Assembly: GCF_017377775.1 (NCBI RefSeq) | Contig: NZ_JAFVLN010000025.1 | Location: 1-64,000, forward strand | Reading direction: 5' to 3' | Length of the DNA stretch: 64,000 nucleotides | Source: Streptomyces sp. VRA16 Mangrove soil | GTDB taxonomy: Bacteria; Actinomycetota; Actinomycetes; Streptomycetales; Streptomycetaceae | Part shown: one piece after another, positions 1 to 7,821 of the stretch | Position numbering within the stretch: position 1 is the first letter of the stretch | Layout of the letters: each line of letters opens with the position of its first letter | Translations under genes and position numbers: made by a program | Notes under the pieces: model-generated | What the model saw: only the letters and a program-made list of their open reading frames with translations | The model's database searches: none | What the model was told of the DNA's origin: nothing

Positions 1-11
1 CCGCGGCCGGT

Positions 12-830
12 TCACGAAATGCCGGCGTCCTTCAGTACGGCCTTGAACTGCGCCTCGTCGTACAGCGCGCCCTCACCGCCGCCCGCCTCCTTGCCGTCGA
101 TGTACACGGTCGGCGTGCTCTGCACGCCGTCGTCCTTGAACGCGGTCATCGCGGCGTCGACGAAGCTCTGGTACGAGGTGTCGCGCACCGCCTTGTCGAA
201 GGTGTCGCCGCGCAGCCCGTCCACCGTGCCCGCGATCTTCAGCAGGAAGTCGGGGGTGTAGGCGTCGGTGGACTCGTCGGCGGGCTGGTTGGCGTAGACG
301 GCCGCGTGGTAGTGCGGGAACCGGCCCGCCTCGACGGACGCCCGCAGCGCATTCACGGCGGTCACCGAGCCCGAGCCGCCGAGGTTGCCGTCGAGGAACG
401 AGGCCAGCGTGTACTCGACCTTGACGGTGCCGTCGGCGACGAGCGGGGTCAGCGCCCTGGCGCCGCCCTGCTCGAACTTCTTGCAGTACGGGCAGCGCGG
501 GTCCTCGTACACCTTCACCGTGTGCGCGGCGTCCGCGTCGCCCAGGACGATCCGCGCGCCCTCCACCCGCGCCGTCAGCTCGCCGAGCGCGGCCGCGTCG
601 GCGGACGGCACGGCCGCCACGGTCGCGGCGGCCGCGGACGCGCTGGAGGACCCGGAGCCGCCGTCGTCGCCCGACGAGCAGGCGGTGGCGACGGCCGCCA
701 GCAGTGCGGCGGCGGCGAGGGCGGCGGCGCCGCGACCACCACGGGGGCGGCGGCGGACGAAGACGGAGCCGGAGCCGAAGCCGGGGCCGGAGCCGGAGCC
801 GGAGCGGACCCGGAAGCCAAAGTCAGACAT
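12..830 (-). CDS. DsbA/thioredoxin-fold lipoprotein
   Basis: Predicted extracytoplasmic thiol-disulfide oxidoreductase of the DsbA-like (Thioredoxin_4) family, 272 residues. A basic stretch (RRRPRGGRG, about 26-34) and an Ala/Leu-rich helix lead to a lipobox ending at Cys51 (VATAC), so the protein should be a membrane-anchored lipoprotein. A low-complexity Ser/Ala linker follows. The redox motif CPYC lies at 113-116 and the cis-proline loop STPT near 238-241. The start MSDFGFR is preferred over an ATG 18 codons upstream because the signal region then begins at a normal distance, although the Gly/Ser-rich leader before the hydrophobic helix is unusually long. Family and lipidation are well supported; the client proteins are unknown. 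Confidence 0.85.
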   Translation of the reverse strand: MSDFGFRVRSGSGSGPGFGSGSVFVRRRPRGGRGAAALAAAALLAAVATACSSGDDGGSGSSSASAAAATVAAVPSADAAALGELTARVEGARIVLGDADAAHTVKVYEDPRCPYCKKFEQGGARALTPLVADGTVKVEYTLASFLDGNLGGSGSVTAVNALRASVEAGRFPHYHAAVYANQPADESTDAYTPDFLLKIAGTVDGLRGDTFDKAVRDTSYQSFVDAAMTAFKDDGVQSTPTVYIDGKEAGGGEGALYDEAQFKAVLKDAGIS

Positions 831-914
831 AAACCCCAAAATAACTTCAACCCACCGCAACCCCACATCCGCCCCCTGCCGCAACCCCCGCCCCGGCCGC
901 TAACGTCCACCGTC

Positions 915-2339
915 ATGAGCAGCACGAACAGCGGCAGTGAGGCCGTGACCAACGGCGGCATATCGTTCTGGTACGCCCCCAGCCAGGGCGTCGGCATCCC
1001 CGATGTCCGCGAGCCCCTCCCCGGTGACGCGAACGCCGACGTCGTGATCGTCGGCGGCGGCTACACGGGCCTGTGGACGGCCTACTACCTCAAGAAGGCC
1101 GCGCCCTTCCTGCGGATCACCGTCCTGGAGCAGAAGTTCTGCGGCTACGGCGCCTCGGGCCGCAACGGCGGCTGGCTCTACAACGGCATCGCGGGCCGCG
1201 ACCGCTACGCCAAGCTGCACGGCCACGACGCCGCGGTCCGCCTCCAGCAGGCCATGAACGCGACGGTCGCCGAGGTCGTGGACGTGGCCCGCGCCGAGTC
1301 GATCGACGCGGACCTCCATCAGGGCGGCGTCCTCGAAGTCGCTTACACACCCGCCCAGTTGGCCCGCCTCAAGGCGTTCCACGAGGCGGAGCTGGCGTAC
1401 GGCGAGAAGGACCGCACCCTGCACGGCGCCCGCGAGACGGCCGAGCGCGTCCGGGTGGCCGGCGCGGTCGGCTCCACCTGGACCCCGCACGGCGCCCGCC
1501 TGCACCCGGTGAAGCTGGTCAAGGGCCTGGCCCGCGCCGTAGAGGCCCTCGGCGTGACGATCCACGAATCGACGCCGGTCACCGAGATCAAGCCCAAGCA
1601 CGCGATCACCCCGTACGGCACGGTCCGCGCCCCCTACGTGCTGCGCTGCACCGAGGGCTTCACCGCGTCGCTCAAGGGCCAGCGCCGTACCTGGCTCCCG
1701 ATGAACTCCTCGATGATCGCCACCGAACCCCTGACCGCGGCCCAGTGGGAGTCGATCGGCTGGGAGGGCCGCGAGACCCTCGGCGACATGGCCCACGCCT
1801 ACATGTACGCCCAGCGCACCGCGGACGACCGCATCGCGCTCGGCGGCCGCGGTTACCCGTACCGCTACGCCTCGAAGACGGACAACGACGGCCGCACCAA
1901 GCCCCAGACGATCGAGGCCCTCACCGCGATCCTGACCCGCTTCTTCCCGCAGCTCACCGGCGTCGGCATCGACCACGCCTGGTCCGGCGTCCTCGGCGTT
2001 CCGCGCGACTGGTGCGCCACGGTCACCCTGGACCGCTCGACGGGCCTCGGCTGGGCGGGCGGCTACGTGGGCTCCGGCGTCGCCACCGCGAACCTCGCCG
2101 CCCGCACCCTGCGCGACCTGGTCCAGCAGGACTCGGGCCAGGCCGGCCCCACCGACCTGACCACGCTCCCCTGGGTCGGCCACAAGGTCCGCAAATGGGA
2201 GCCGGAGCCCTTCCGCTGGCTCGGCGTCCACGGCATGTACGCCACGTACTACGCCGCCGACCGCCGCGAACTGACCACGCACACCGCGGACTCCTCCCGC
2301 CTGGCGAAGGCGGCGGACCGGGTGGCGGGCCGCCACTGA
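915..2339 (+). CDS. FAD-dependent amine oxidase (DAO family)
   Basis: A 474-residue FAD-dependent oxidoreductase of the D-amino-acid-oxidase/glycine-oxidase type, closest in character to gamma-glutamylputrescine oxidases. The dinucleotide-binding motif VVIVGGGYTGLW is at about 43-54, followed by the family hallmark CGYGASGRNGGWL. The C-terminal WSGVLGVPRDW and GWAGGYVGSGVATANLAART segments fit the FAD-contacting half of the fold. It should oxidise an amine or amino acid with O2 or another acceptor in the cytoplasm. The ATG at 915 lies in a normal position ahead of the Rossmann motif; the frame is open upstream, but that part is low-complexity shadow of the divergent gene. The substrate is not determinable; polyamine catabolism is a guess from family. 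Confidence 0.85.
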   Translation: MSSTNSGSEAVTNGGISFWYAPSQGVGIPDVREPLPGDANADVVIVGGGYTGLWTAYYLKKAAPFLRITVLEQKFCGYGASGRNGGWLYNGIAGRDRYAKLHGHDAAVRLQQAMNATVAEVVDVARAESIDADLHQGGVLEVAYTPAQLARLKAFHEAELAYGEKDRTLHGARETAERVRVAGAVGSTWTPHGARLHPVKLVKGLARAVEALGVTIHESTPVTEIKPKHAITPYGTVRAPYVLRCTEGFTASLKGQRRTWLPMNSSMIATEPLTAAQWESIGWEGRETLGDMAHAYMYAQRTADDRIALGGRGYPYRYASKTDNDGRTKPQTIEALTAILTRFFPQLTGVGIDHAWSGVLGVPRDWCATVTLDRSTGLGWAGGYVGSGVATANLAARTLRDLVQQDSGQAGPTDLTTLPWVGHKVRKWEPEPFRWLGVHGMYATYYAADRRELTTHTADSSRLAKAADRVAGRH

Positions 2340-2352
2340 CGTCAACCGCGCC

Positions 2353-2388
2353 CCGGGTGCGGCCCCTCGATCGAAGGGCCGCACCCGG
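2353..2388 (+). terminator. Rho-independent-like hairpin
   Basis: Arms at 2353-2365 and 2376-2388 form a perfect 13-bp GC-rich stem with a 10-nt loop, 14 nt after the oxidoreductase stop codon. There is no T-tract, as is usual for Streptomyces terminators. Confidence 0.7.
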
Positions 2389-2429
2389 AACACCGGGACG
2401 CCCCGCGCCCCGCCCGCTTCACTCACCTC

Positions 2430-2858
2430 ATGACCACCAGCACGGCAGCCCAGGCCGCCGCCCCCAAGACCGTCGTCACCCGCTTCCTGGAAGCGATCGG
2501 CGCGGGAGACCTCGAAACGCTCACGAACTCCCTCTCGCCGGAGGCGAGTTGGGTCTACCCCAGCAAGGACCTGCCGATCTCGGGCACCTGGCAGGGCCGC
2601 GACACCATCCTCGGCGACCTCCTCGCCACCGCGGGCGACCTCTTCGCACCCGGCACCGGCCTCACCATCACCGTCACCTCCGTCGTGGCGGAGGGCGAGA
2701 CGGTCGTCGCCGAGTGGACCGCCACCGGCACCTCCGCCGGTGGCCGGCCCTACGAGAACCGCGGCGCCGGCGTCTGCACGGTCCGCGACGGCCTGATCAC
2801 CGAGATCCGCGAGTACTCGGACACCCACCACATGGGGCGCACGCTGTTCGGGCTGTGA
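2430..2858 (+). CDS. SnoaL/NTF2-like protein
   Basis: A 142-residue protein of the SnoaL-like (NTF2 fold) superfamily, recognised from the N-terminal helix pattern VVTRFLEAIGAGDLETLTNSLSP, the following SWVYP strand and the late segment NRGAGVCTVRDGLITEIREY. Members act as small cytoplasmic enzymes or ligand-binding domains, and the catalytic function cannot be inferred here. The ATG at 2430 gives a full-length domain. Its stop codon ends at 2858 and the convergent lipoprotein gene ends at 2859, so the two genes abut tail to tail with no space for a terminator. Confidence 0.8.
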   Translation: MTTSTAAQAAAPKTVVTRFLEAIGAGDLETLTNSLSPEASWVYPSKDLPISGTWQGRDTILGDLLATAGDLFAPGTGLTITVTSVVAEGETVVAEWTATGTSAGGRPYENRGAGVCTVRDGLITEIREYSDTHHMGRTLFGL

Positions 2859-3143
2859 CTACCGCGTGGTGCACTTCGGGTACTTGGCGCCCTCGGCGCA
2901 GTCCGCGTAGTCGCCACTGCTGACGTCGACCTCTTTCCGGTCGCCGCTCTCCGTGCGGACCTGCAGCTCGTACTCGGTGTGGCAGCTGCGGGAGCGCTTC
3001 TTGCCGTGGCTCTTCTTCGTCGAGCATTCGCGGTCCGTGTTCTTGCTGACGACGGTGCCGCTGACCGGCTTGGAGTCGCTGCAGGCGGTGAGCGGCGCGG
3101 CGAGCACCACGACGACGGCCAGACCTGCGAGTACGCGCTTCAT
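2859..3143 (-). CDS. Small lipoprotein
   Basis: A 94-residue predicted lipoprotein with N-terminus MKRVLAGLAVVVVLAAPLTAC and lipobox Cys21. The mature part is short, polar and carries four further cysteines (REC, RSC, ADC, PKC) that could form two disulfides outside the membrane. The ATG at 3143 is chosen because it begins a textbook signal peptide and follows a GGGGGAGAT-type ribosome binding site; the longer open frame lacks one. No family recognised beyond secreted Cys-containing protein; it is common in Streptomyces. Confidence 0.75.
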   Translation of the reverse strand: MKRVLAGLAVVVVLAAPLTACSDSKPVSGTVVSKNTDRECSTKKSHGKKRSRSCHTEYELQVRTESGDRKEVDVSSGDYADCAEGAKYPKCTTR

Positions 3144-3279
3144 GTGATCTCCCCCGAGGACGTGACGAACAGCACGGAAAGAACACTGATTGTTCGCCGA
3201 GCCGGTGTCCAGGTGTCCGGGTGTCCGGGTCGGCCTGGAGGCGGTCGGCGTGGGTCTGGTCGAGGATCCCAAGGACATC

Positions 3280-3317
3280 AAAAAAGCCCAGGGCACACGG
3301 GGTGACCTGGGCTTTTA
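3280..3317 (-). terminator. Terminator after tRNA-Thr
   Basis: An 11-bp perfect inverted repeat (AAAAGCCCAGG at 3282-3292, its complement at 3306-3316) begins 4 nt beyond the tRNA 3' end. Read on the minus strand it ends in a run of T, so it is a classical intrinsic terminator for the tRNA transcript. Confidence 0.85.
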
Positions 3318-3320
3318 TGG

Positions 3321-3394
3321 AGCCGCCTGTCGGAATCGAACCGACGACCTCAAGCTTACAAGGCAAGCGCTCTAGCCAACTGAGCTAAGGCGGC
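3321..3394 (-). tRNA. tRNA-Thr (anticodon TGT)
   Basis: A full cloverleaf is readable on the minus strand. The acceptor stem GCCGCCT pairs with AGGCGGC, the D-arm is GCTC/GAGC, and the T-arm is GTCGG/CCGAC with loop TTCGATT. The anticodon loop CTTGTAA puts TGT at 34-36, decoding ACA. CCA is not encoded. Oddly, the anticodon stem reads CTTGC against GCTTG, which leaves two adjacent T-T mismatches in the five pairs. The acceptor, D and T arms are intact and the gene has its own terminator. Confidence 0.85.
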
Positions 3395-3579
3395 ACCGCG
3401 CACCACAACGCCGTACGCGAAGGCTCGCCCACTCTACACAGCACCCCTTCCCGCAGGCCAAGAAGTTCCCGCACACCCAGTCGCCGGAAGTCCGTACGTA
3501 ACCTCTCGCGCACCCGTCCGTTAACCGCACGAACACGCGGCTCCGATTATCGGACTGCGGGGCGGAGGGGGCAGGGCTC

Positions 3580-4819
3580 ATGAGGGACGTCCCGGCGGAG
3601 AAGCCGACATCGGTGACCGGCACGGAGGCCAAGCGCCTCAAGCGTGAGGCACTGGGTATCGCCGACAGCAGCAGACCGACCAGTCGCCGGGCCGCCCAAC
3701 GGAGTCCCAAGGAGGCGGGCGCCCGGGATCGGGTCTACCGCTACCGCTTCTACCCGACGGAGGCGCAGGCCGAGCAGCTGGCGAAGACGTTCGGCGCGTG
3801 CCGCTGGGTCTACAACGAGGGCCTTGCGCTGCGAGCGAGGGCATGGCGTGAGCACCGCGTATCGGTGGGGTTTGCGGGCGCGAGATACGGCGACGTACGC
3901 GCGGACGGGTTTCAGCTGGCGGGAGGACGGAGAGCGGCCGGGTACGGGGGCCGTGAAGCTGGCGCTGCAGAGTGAGCCGTTGGAGGTGCGGTGGTCGCGG
4001 CCGCTGCCCGCGGGGGTGGTGCCGGTGCGGTTGACGGTGTCGCGGGACCGGGCGGGACGGTTCTTCGTGGCGTTTCTGGTGGAGGAGGTGATCGCGCTGT
4101 TGCCGGAGGTGTTCGTGGCGGGGACGCGGGAGCCTCGGGCCGTGGGGGTGGATCTCGGGCTGGCGTCGTTGGTGACGCTGGATGACGGCACGAAGATGGA
4201 TCATCCGCGGTTGCTGCGCCGATACGCGGATCAACTGGCGCGACTCCAGCGGGAGTTGCACCGCAAGAAGCTCAGGTCGAAGAACCGGGAGAAAGTGCGG
4301 CGGAAGATCGGCCGGCTGTATGCGCTGATCAGCGATGTGCGCAGGGACATGCTCGACCAGTTGACGACCCGCCTCGTGCGCGAGAACCAAGTGCTCGTGG
4401 TGGAGGATCTGTCGATCGTGACCCTGTTGACCCCGGCGACGGGGAAGGGGCGGCGGCGCAAGGCGCGACTCAACTCCTCTATCCGGGACGCCTCTTGGGG
4501 CGCGTTGCTGCGGCAGCTGAAGTACAAATGCGAGTGGTACGGGCGGACGCTGGTGATCGTGGACCGGTTCTTCCCGTCGACGCGGCGCTGTTCGGGCTGT
4601 CATGCGAAGGGGCCGAAGCTGGATGTGTCGGTGCGGGAGTGGGCATGCGCCGAGTGCGGTGCCGTGCATGACCGTGATGTGAACGCCGCAGTGAACCTCC
4701 GCGACGAGGGCATGCGGCTGTACTGGCTGGTGGCGTCGGCGCTGCCGCCGGGGCGGGCGGCGCCTTCGGTGCTGCGGGCTTCGGAGCTGTTGCCGGACGA
4801 GGTCGCGGCAGCCTCGTAG
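3580..4819 (+). pseudogene. tnpB: Decayed tnpB (IS200/IS605-type)
   Basis: Remnant of an RNA-guided TnpB nuclease gene. The N-terminus is in one frame from ATG 3580 (RYRFYPTEAQAEQL, then CRWVYNEGLALRARAWREH). The rest is in another frame from about 3880 to the stop at 4819 (TGFSWREDG, AVKLALQSEPLEVRWSR). Compared with the usual architecture about 70 residues between these parts are missing, so a deletion of roughly 200 bp shifted the frame. The RuvC acidic residues survive (VGVDLGLASL, VVEDLS, HDRDVNAAVNL), as does the CSGC/CAEC zinc knuckle. No tnpA is present. The 3' flank to about 4965 looks like the old element end. It is probably inactive as a nuclease gene. Confidence 0.8.
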
Positions 4820-5067
4820 GAGCAAAAGCGCGTAGGAGCGCTACGGACCGGTGGGCCATCGGCCGGAATGTCTGTGGAGCCCGTGTGAGACCGTGCGGCG
4901 CGGCGGGGAAGCCCGTTGTCCGTCGGCGACGGGCCGTGAAGCAGGAAGCCGCGAGGCACAGGTCAAAAGAGCGTCGCTCTGCCCGTCGAAAATTTCGACG
5001 AATCTCACAGCCGTCCACCTACTGACAGAACGCCCACCCCCCAGGTACGGTCCGATCAGTTCACTCG

Positions 5068-5083
5068 CGTGGACTACACCACA
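5068..5083 (+). promoter_or_regulatory. Candidate DasR (dre) site
   Basis: The sequence CGTGGACTACACCACA shows the dyad TGG-N6-CCA around a central TA, resembling the published DasR consensus ACTGGTCTAGACCAGT. It lies 60-75 bp before msiK. DasR control of chitin/GlcNAc uptake genes in Streptomyces is established knowledge; use at this site is inference. Confidence 0.5.
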
Positions 5084-5142
5084 TCCGCCTTCCACTACGG
5101 ATCGTCCGGCACGTTCCTGCCGGTGAAGGGGGCTTCACAGCC

Positions 5143-6279
5143 ATGGCTTCTGTCACGTTCGACAAGGCGACCCGCGTCTACCCGGGTTCCACCAAGCCCG
5201 CCGTCGACGGCCTGGACATCGAGATCGAGGACGGCGAGTTCCTCGTCCTCGTCGGTCCCTCCGGTTGCGGCAAGTCGACCTCCCTGCGCATGCTCGCGGG
5301 TCTCGAGGACGTCAACGGCGGTGCGATCCGCATCGGTGACCGCGACGTCACGCACCTGCCGCCGAAGGACCGGGACATCGCCATGGTGTTCCAGAACTAC
5401 GCGCTCTACCCGCACATGTCCGTCGCCGACAACATGGGCTTCGCGCTCAAGATCGCCGGCGTGAACAAGGCGGAGATCCGGCAGAAGGTCGAAGAGGCCG
5501 CCAAGATCCTCGACCTCACCGAGTACCTGGACCGCAAGCCGAAGGCCCTCTCCGGTGGTCAGCGCCAGCGTGTCGCCATGGGCCGCGCCATCGTGCGTGA
5601 GCCGCAGGTCTTCCTCATGGACGAGCCGCTGTCGAACCTCGACGCCAAGCTCCGTGTGTCGACCCGTACGCAGATCGCGTCGCTGCAGCGCCGCCTCGGC
5701 ATCACCACCGTGTACGTCACGCACGACCAGGTCGAGGCCATGACCATGGGTGACCGCGTCGCGGTCCTCAAGGACGGTCTGCTCCAGCAGGTCGACTCGC
5801 CGCGCAACATGTACGACAAGCCCGCGAACCTGTTCGTCGCCGGCTTCATCGGCTCCCCGGCCATGAACCTGGTCGAGGTCCCGATCACCGACGGCGGCGT
5901 GAAGTTCGGCAACTCGGTCGTCCCGGTCAACCGCGACGCCCTGAAGGCCGCCTCCGACAAGGGCGACCGCACGGTCACCGTCGGCGTCCGCCCGGAGCAC
6001 TTCGACATCGTCGAGCACGGCGGCGAGGCCGCGAAGACCCTCACCAAGGACGCCTCGGACGCCCCGGCGGGCCTCGCGGTCTCCGTGAACGTCGTCGAGG
6101 AGCTCGGCGCCGACGGCTTCGTCTACGGCACCGCCCAGGTCGGCGGCGAGGCCAAGGACCTGGTCGTCCGGGTCAACGGCCGCCAGATCCCGGAGAAGGG
6201 CGCCCAGCTGCACGTCGTGCCGCGTCCGGGCGAGACCCACGTCTTCTCGACCTCCACGGGCGAGCGCCTCACCGACTGA
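5143..6279 (+). CDS. msiK: ABC sugar importer ATPase MsiK
   Basis: A 378-residue ATPase of the MalK/UgpC family that powers several carbohydrate importers at the inner face of the membrane. Walker A GPSGCGKST is at 38-46, Q84 is the Q-loop residue, the signature LSGGQ is at 136-140 and Walker B VFLMDEP at 156-162. A C-terminal TOBE/MalK regulatory domain (VGVRPEHFDIV, then VVRVNG) follows. The gene is orphaned from permease and binding-protein genes, as expected for MsiK, which in Streptomyces serves cellobiose, maltose, xylobiose and chitobiose transporters in trans. A GAAGGGGG ribosome binding site precedes the ATG. A dre-like site upstream suggests DasR control. Confidence 0.93.
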   Translation: MASVTFDKATRVYPGSTKPAVDGLDIEIEDGEFLVLVGPSGCGKSTSLRMLAGLEDVNGGAIRIGDRDVTHLPPKDRDIAMVFQNYALYPHMSVADNMGFALKIAGVNKAEIRQKVEEAAKILDLTEYLDRKPKALSGGQRQRVAMGRAIVREPQVFLMDEPLSNLDAKLRVSTRTQIASLQRRLGITTVYVTHDQVEAMTMGDRVAVLKDGLLQQVDSPRNMYDKPANLFVAGFIGSPAMNLVEVPITDGGVKFGNSVVPVNRDALKAASDKGDRTVTVGVRPEHFDIVEHGGEAAKTLTKDASDAPAGLAVSVNVVEELGADGFVYGTAQVGGEAKDLVVRVNGRQIPEKGAQLHVVPRPGETHVFSTSTGERLTD

Positions 6280-6294
6280 CGCCCAGCACGCTCC

Positions 6295-6328
6295 GGAAAG
6301 GCCCCGCGCTTCGGTGCGGGGCCTTTCC
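6295..6328 (+). terminator. Terminator after msiK
   Basis: A perfect 13-bp stem (GGAAAGGCCCCGC at 6295-6307 with its complement at 6316-6328) and an 8-nt loop lie 16 nt past the msiK stop. Confidence 0.85.
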
Positions 6329-6477
6329 CGTACCTGCTCACGTTGTCGACAAATACCCCGACAACTCGGACATTTGACATCACCGCGTCAACGTACCGCC
6401 ATCAAAACCAAGCGGCTCGTCGCTCGGTCGAGTGACTAAATGTCGCCAAATCATCACCGAGCGCTACGCTCACTCGC

Positions 6478-6936
6478 GTGACGCACTCCGCTACCTACAC
6501 CCAGAAGCCGCGCCGCGCCCGGGGCCGGGGCCCCGCCCGCCGCGCCGCCCGCACGCTCGCGTTCGTCCTGCCGGTGATGCTGGTGCTCTCCGGGACGCTC
6601 GCGGTCACCCGAGTCAACTGGTCGGGAGGCTCGTCGGACTCCGTCCTCACAGCTTCCTCACAGGACGTTTCAGCGCGCGCCAAATCGCGCGCCCCCCAGG
6701 ACGTCCTGCGCGACCGTCTCCTGGTCGAGCTCCAGGAGAAGAACCCGGGCGTCGCGCTGACGCACCTCCAGGAGGAGGTCGACCGCCGCCCGTCCCTGGC
6801 GAAGTACTGCATGTCCATCGCCAAGTCCCTGGGCCGCGCCGCGGTGCAGGCCTACGGCCCGGCGCGCGCTCAGTCCTACGCCCGCCCGGTCTGCGACACC
6901 TCCTTCGCCTCCGGGGTCGCCGGCTTCCGCGGCTGA
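6478..6936 (+). CDS. Membrane-anchored hypothetical protein
   Basis: A 152-residue protein of unknown function. A very basic N-terminus (KPRRARGRGPARRAAR) precedes one hydrophobic helix at about 26-43 (LAFVLPVMLVLSGTLAV); the remaining 105 residues should face outside. The C-terminal part (LAKYCMSIAKSLGRAAVQAYG, ARPVCDTSFASG) carries two cysteines that could form a disulfide. The GTG at 6478 is the first start giving a conventional signal anchor. It precedes the nucleotidyltransferase gene by 46 bp on the same strand and the two may be co-transcribed. I recognise no family. Confidence 0.7.
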   Translation: MTHSATYTQKPRRARGRGPARRAARTLAFVLPVMLVLSGTLAVTRVNWSGGSSDSVLTASSQDVSARAKSRAPQDVLRDRLLVELQEKNPGVALTHLQEEVDRRPSLAKYCMSIAKSLGRAAVQAYGPARAQSYARPVCDTSFASGVAGFRG

Positions 6937-6982
6937 CCCCCTTTCCCGGCCCCGCGGGCCGTGCGCACGTAGGGTTCCGGTC

Positions 6983-7738
6983 ATGACGACCGTTGAACCC
7001 GCCGCGCACGGCCCGCACGCGTACCCGCACCGGCCCACCCAGGCCGTCGTCCTGGCGGGCGGCCAGGGCTCGCGCCTGCGCCCGTACACCGACGACCGCC
7101 CCAAGCCGATGGTGGAGATCCCGGGCACGGGCACGCCGATCATCGGCCACCAGCTGGCCTGGCTCGCCGAGGAGGGCGTGACCGACGCGGTCGTCTCGTG
7201 CGGGCACCTCGCCGAGGTCCTCCAGGAGTGGCTGGACCAGGCGGCCCTGCCGCTGCGGGTCACGACGGTCATCGAGAAGGAGCCGCTGGGCCGCGGCGGC
7301 GGCCTGAAGTACGCGGCCGCTCATCTGCCCCACCCCGACCAGCCCTGGTACGCCACGAACGGCGACATCTGGACGCGGTTCTCGCTCCGCGAGATGGCCG
7401 ACTTCCACCATGAGCGCGAGGCGACCGCGACGCTGGCGCTGGCCCGCCCGCGCATCCCGTGGGGCGCGGTGGAGACGAACGCGTTCGGCCACATCACCGA
7501 CTTCATCGAGGCCCCGCCGTCGCCGTATCTGATCAACGCGGGCGTGTACGTCTTCTCCCCCGAGTTCGCCTCGCTGCTGCCGGACACCGGCGACCACGAG
7601 CGCACGACGTTCCCGCGCCTGGCCCGCGCCAAGCGCCTCGCCGGCTTCCCGCTGCCGCAGGGTGCCTACTGGCGGGCCATCGACACGGCGAAGGACCTCA
7701 CGGAGGCCGCCAAGGAGCTTGCCGCACAACGCCGTTGA
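6983..7738 (+). CDS. Sugar-1-phosphate nucleotidyltransferase
   Basis: A 251-residue enzyme of the NTP_transferase family, which transfers a nucleotidyl group to a sugar 1-phosphate to give an NDP-sugar. The pyrophosphorylase signature LAGGQGSRLRPYT is at 24-36 and PKPM at 40-43; the metal-binding aspartate is in TNGD (125-128). The protein lacks the C-terminal left-handed beta-helix of bifunctional GlmU or long GDP-mannose enzymes, so it is the short single-domain form. The exact sugar is not determinable; mannose-1-phosphate guanylyltransferase-like is my best guess. The gene is followed by an exceptionally strong convergent terminator. Confidence 0.85.
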   Translation: MTTVEPAAHGPHAYPHRPTQAVVLAGGQGSRLRPYTDDRPKPMVEIPGTGTPIIGHQLAWLAEEGVTDAVVSCGHLAEVLQEWLDQAALPLRVTTVIEKEPLGRGGGLKYAAAHLPHPDQPWYATNGDIWTRFSLREMADFHHEREATATLALARPRIPWGAVETNAFGHITDFIEAPPSPYLINAGVYVFSPEFASLLPDTGDHERTTFPRLARAKRLAGFPLPQGAYWRAIDTAKDLTEAAKELAAQRR

Positions 7739-7751
7739 GCCGGTTCCGCTC

Positions 7752-7807
7752 CGGTACACGGCTGGGGCCCCGCACGATGTGTCGTGCGGGGCCCCAGCCG
7801 TGTACCG
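7752..7807. terminator. 26-bp perfect bidirectional terminator
   Basis: Arms 7752-7777 and 7782-7807 are exact reverse complements over 26 bp with a 4-nt loop (TGTG). They sit between the convergent nucleotidyltransferase and DoxX genes and should stop transcription from both sides. Confidence 0.9.
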
Positions 7808-7821
7808 CGGGAATCGGCCGG

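Noticed and set aside
306..914. N-terminal extension of the FAD oxidase frame
   Set aside because: The extension is Gly/Ala/Arg-rich, antisense to the DsbA-like gene and lacks conserved motifs.
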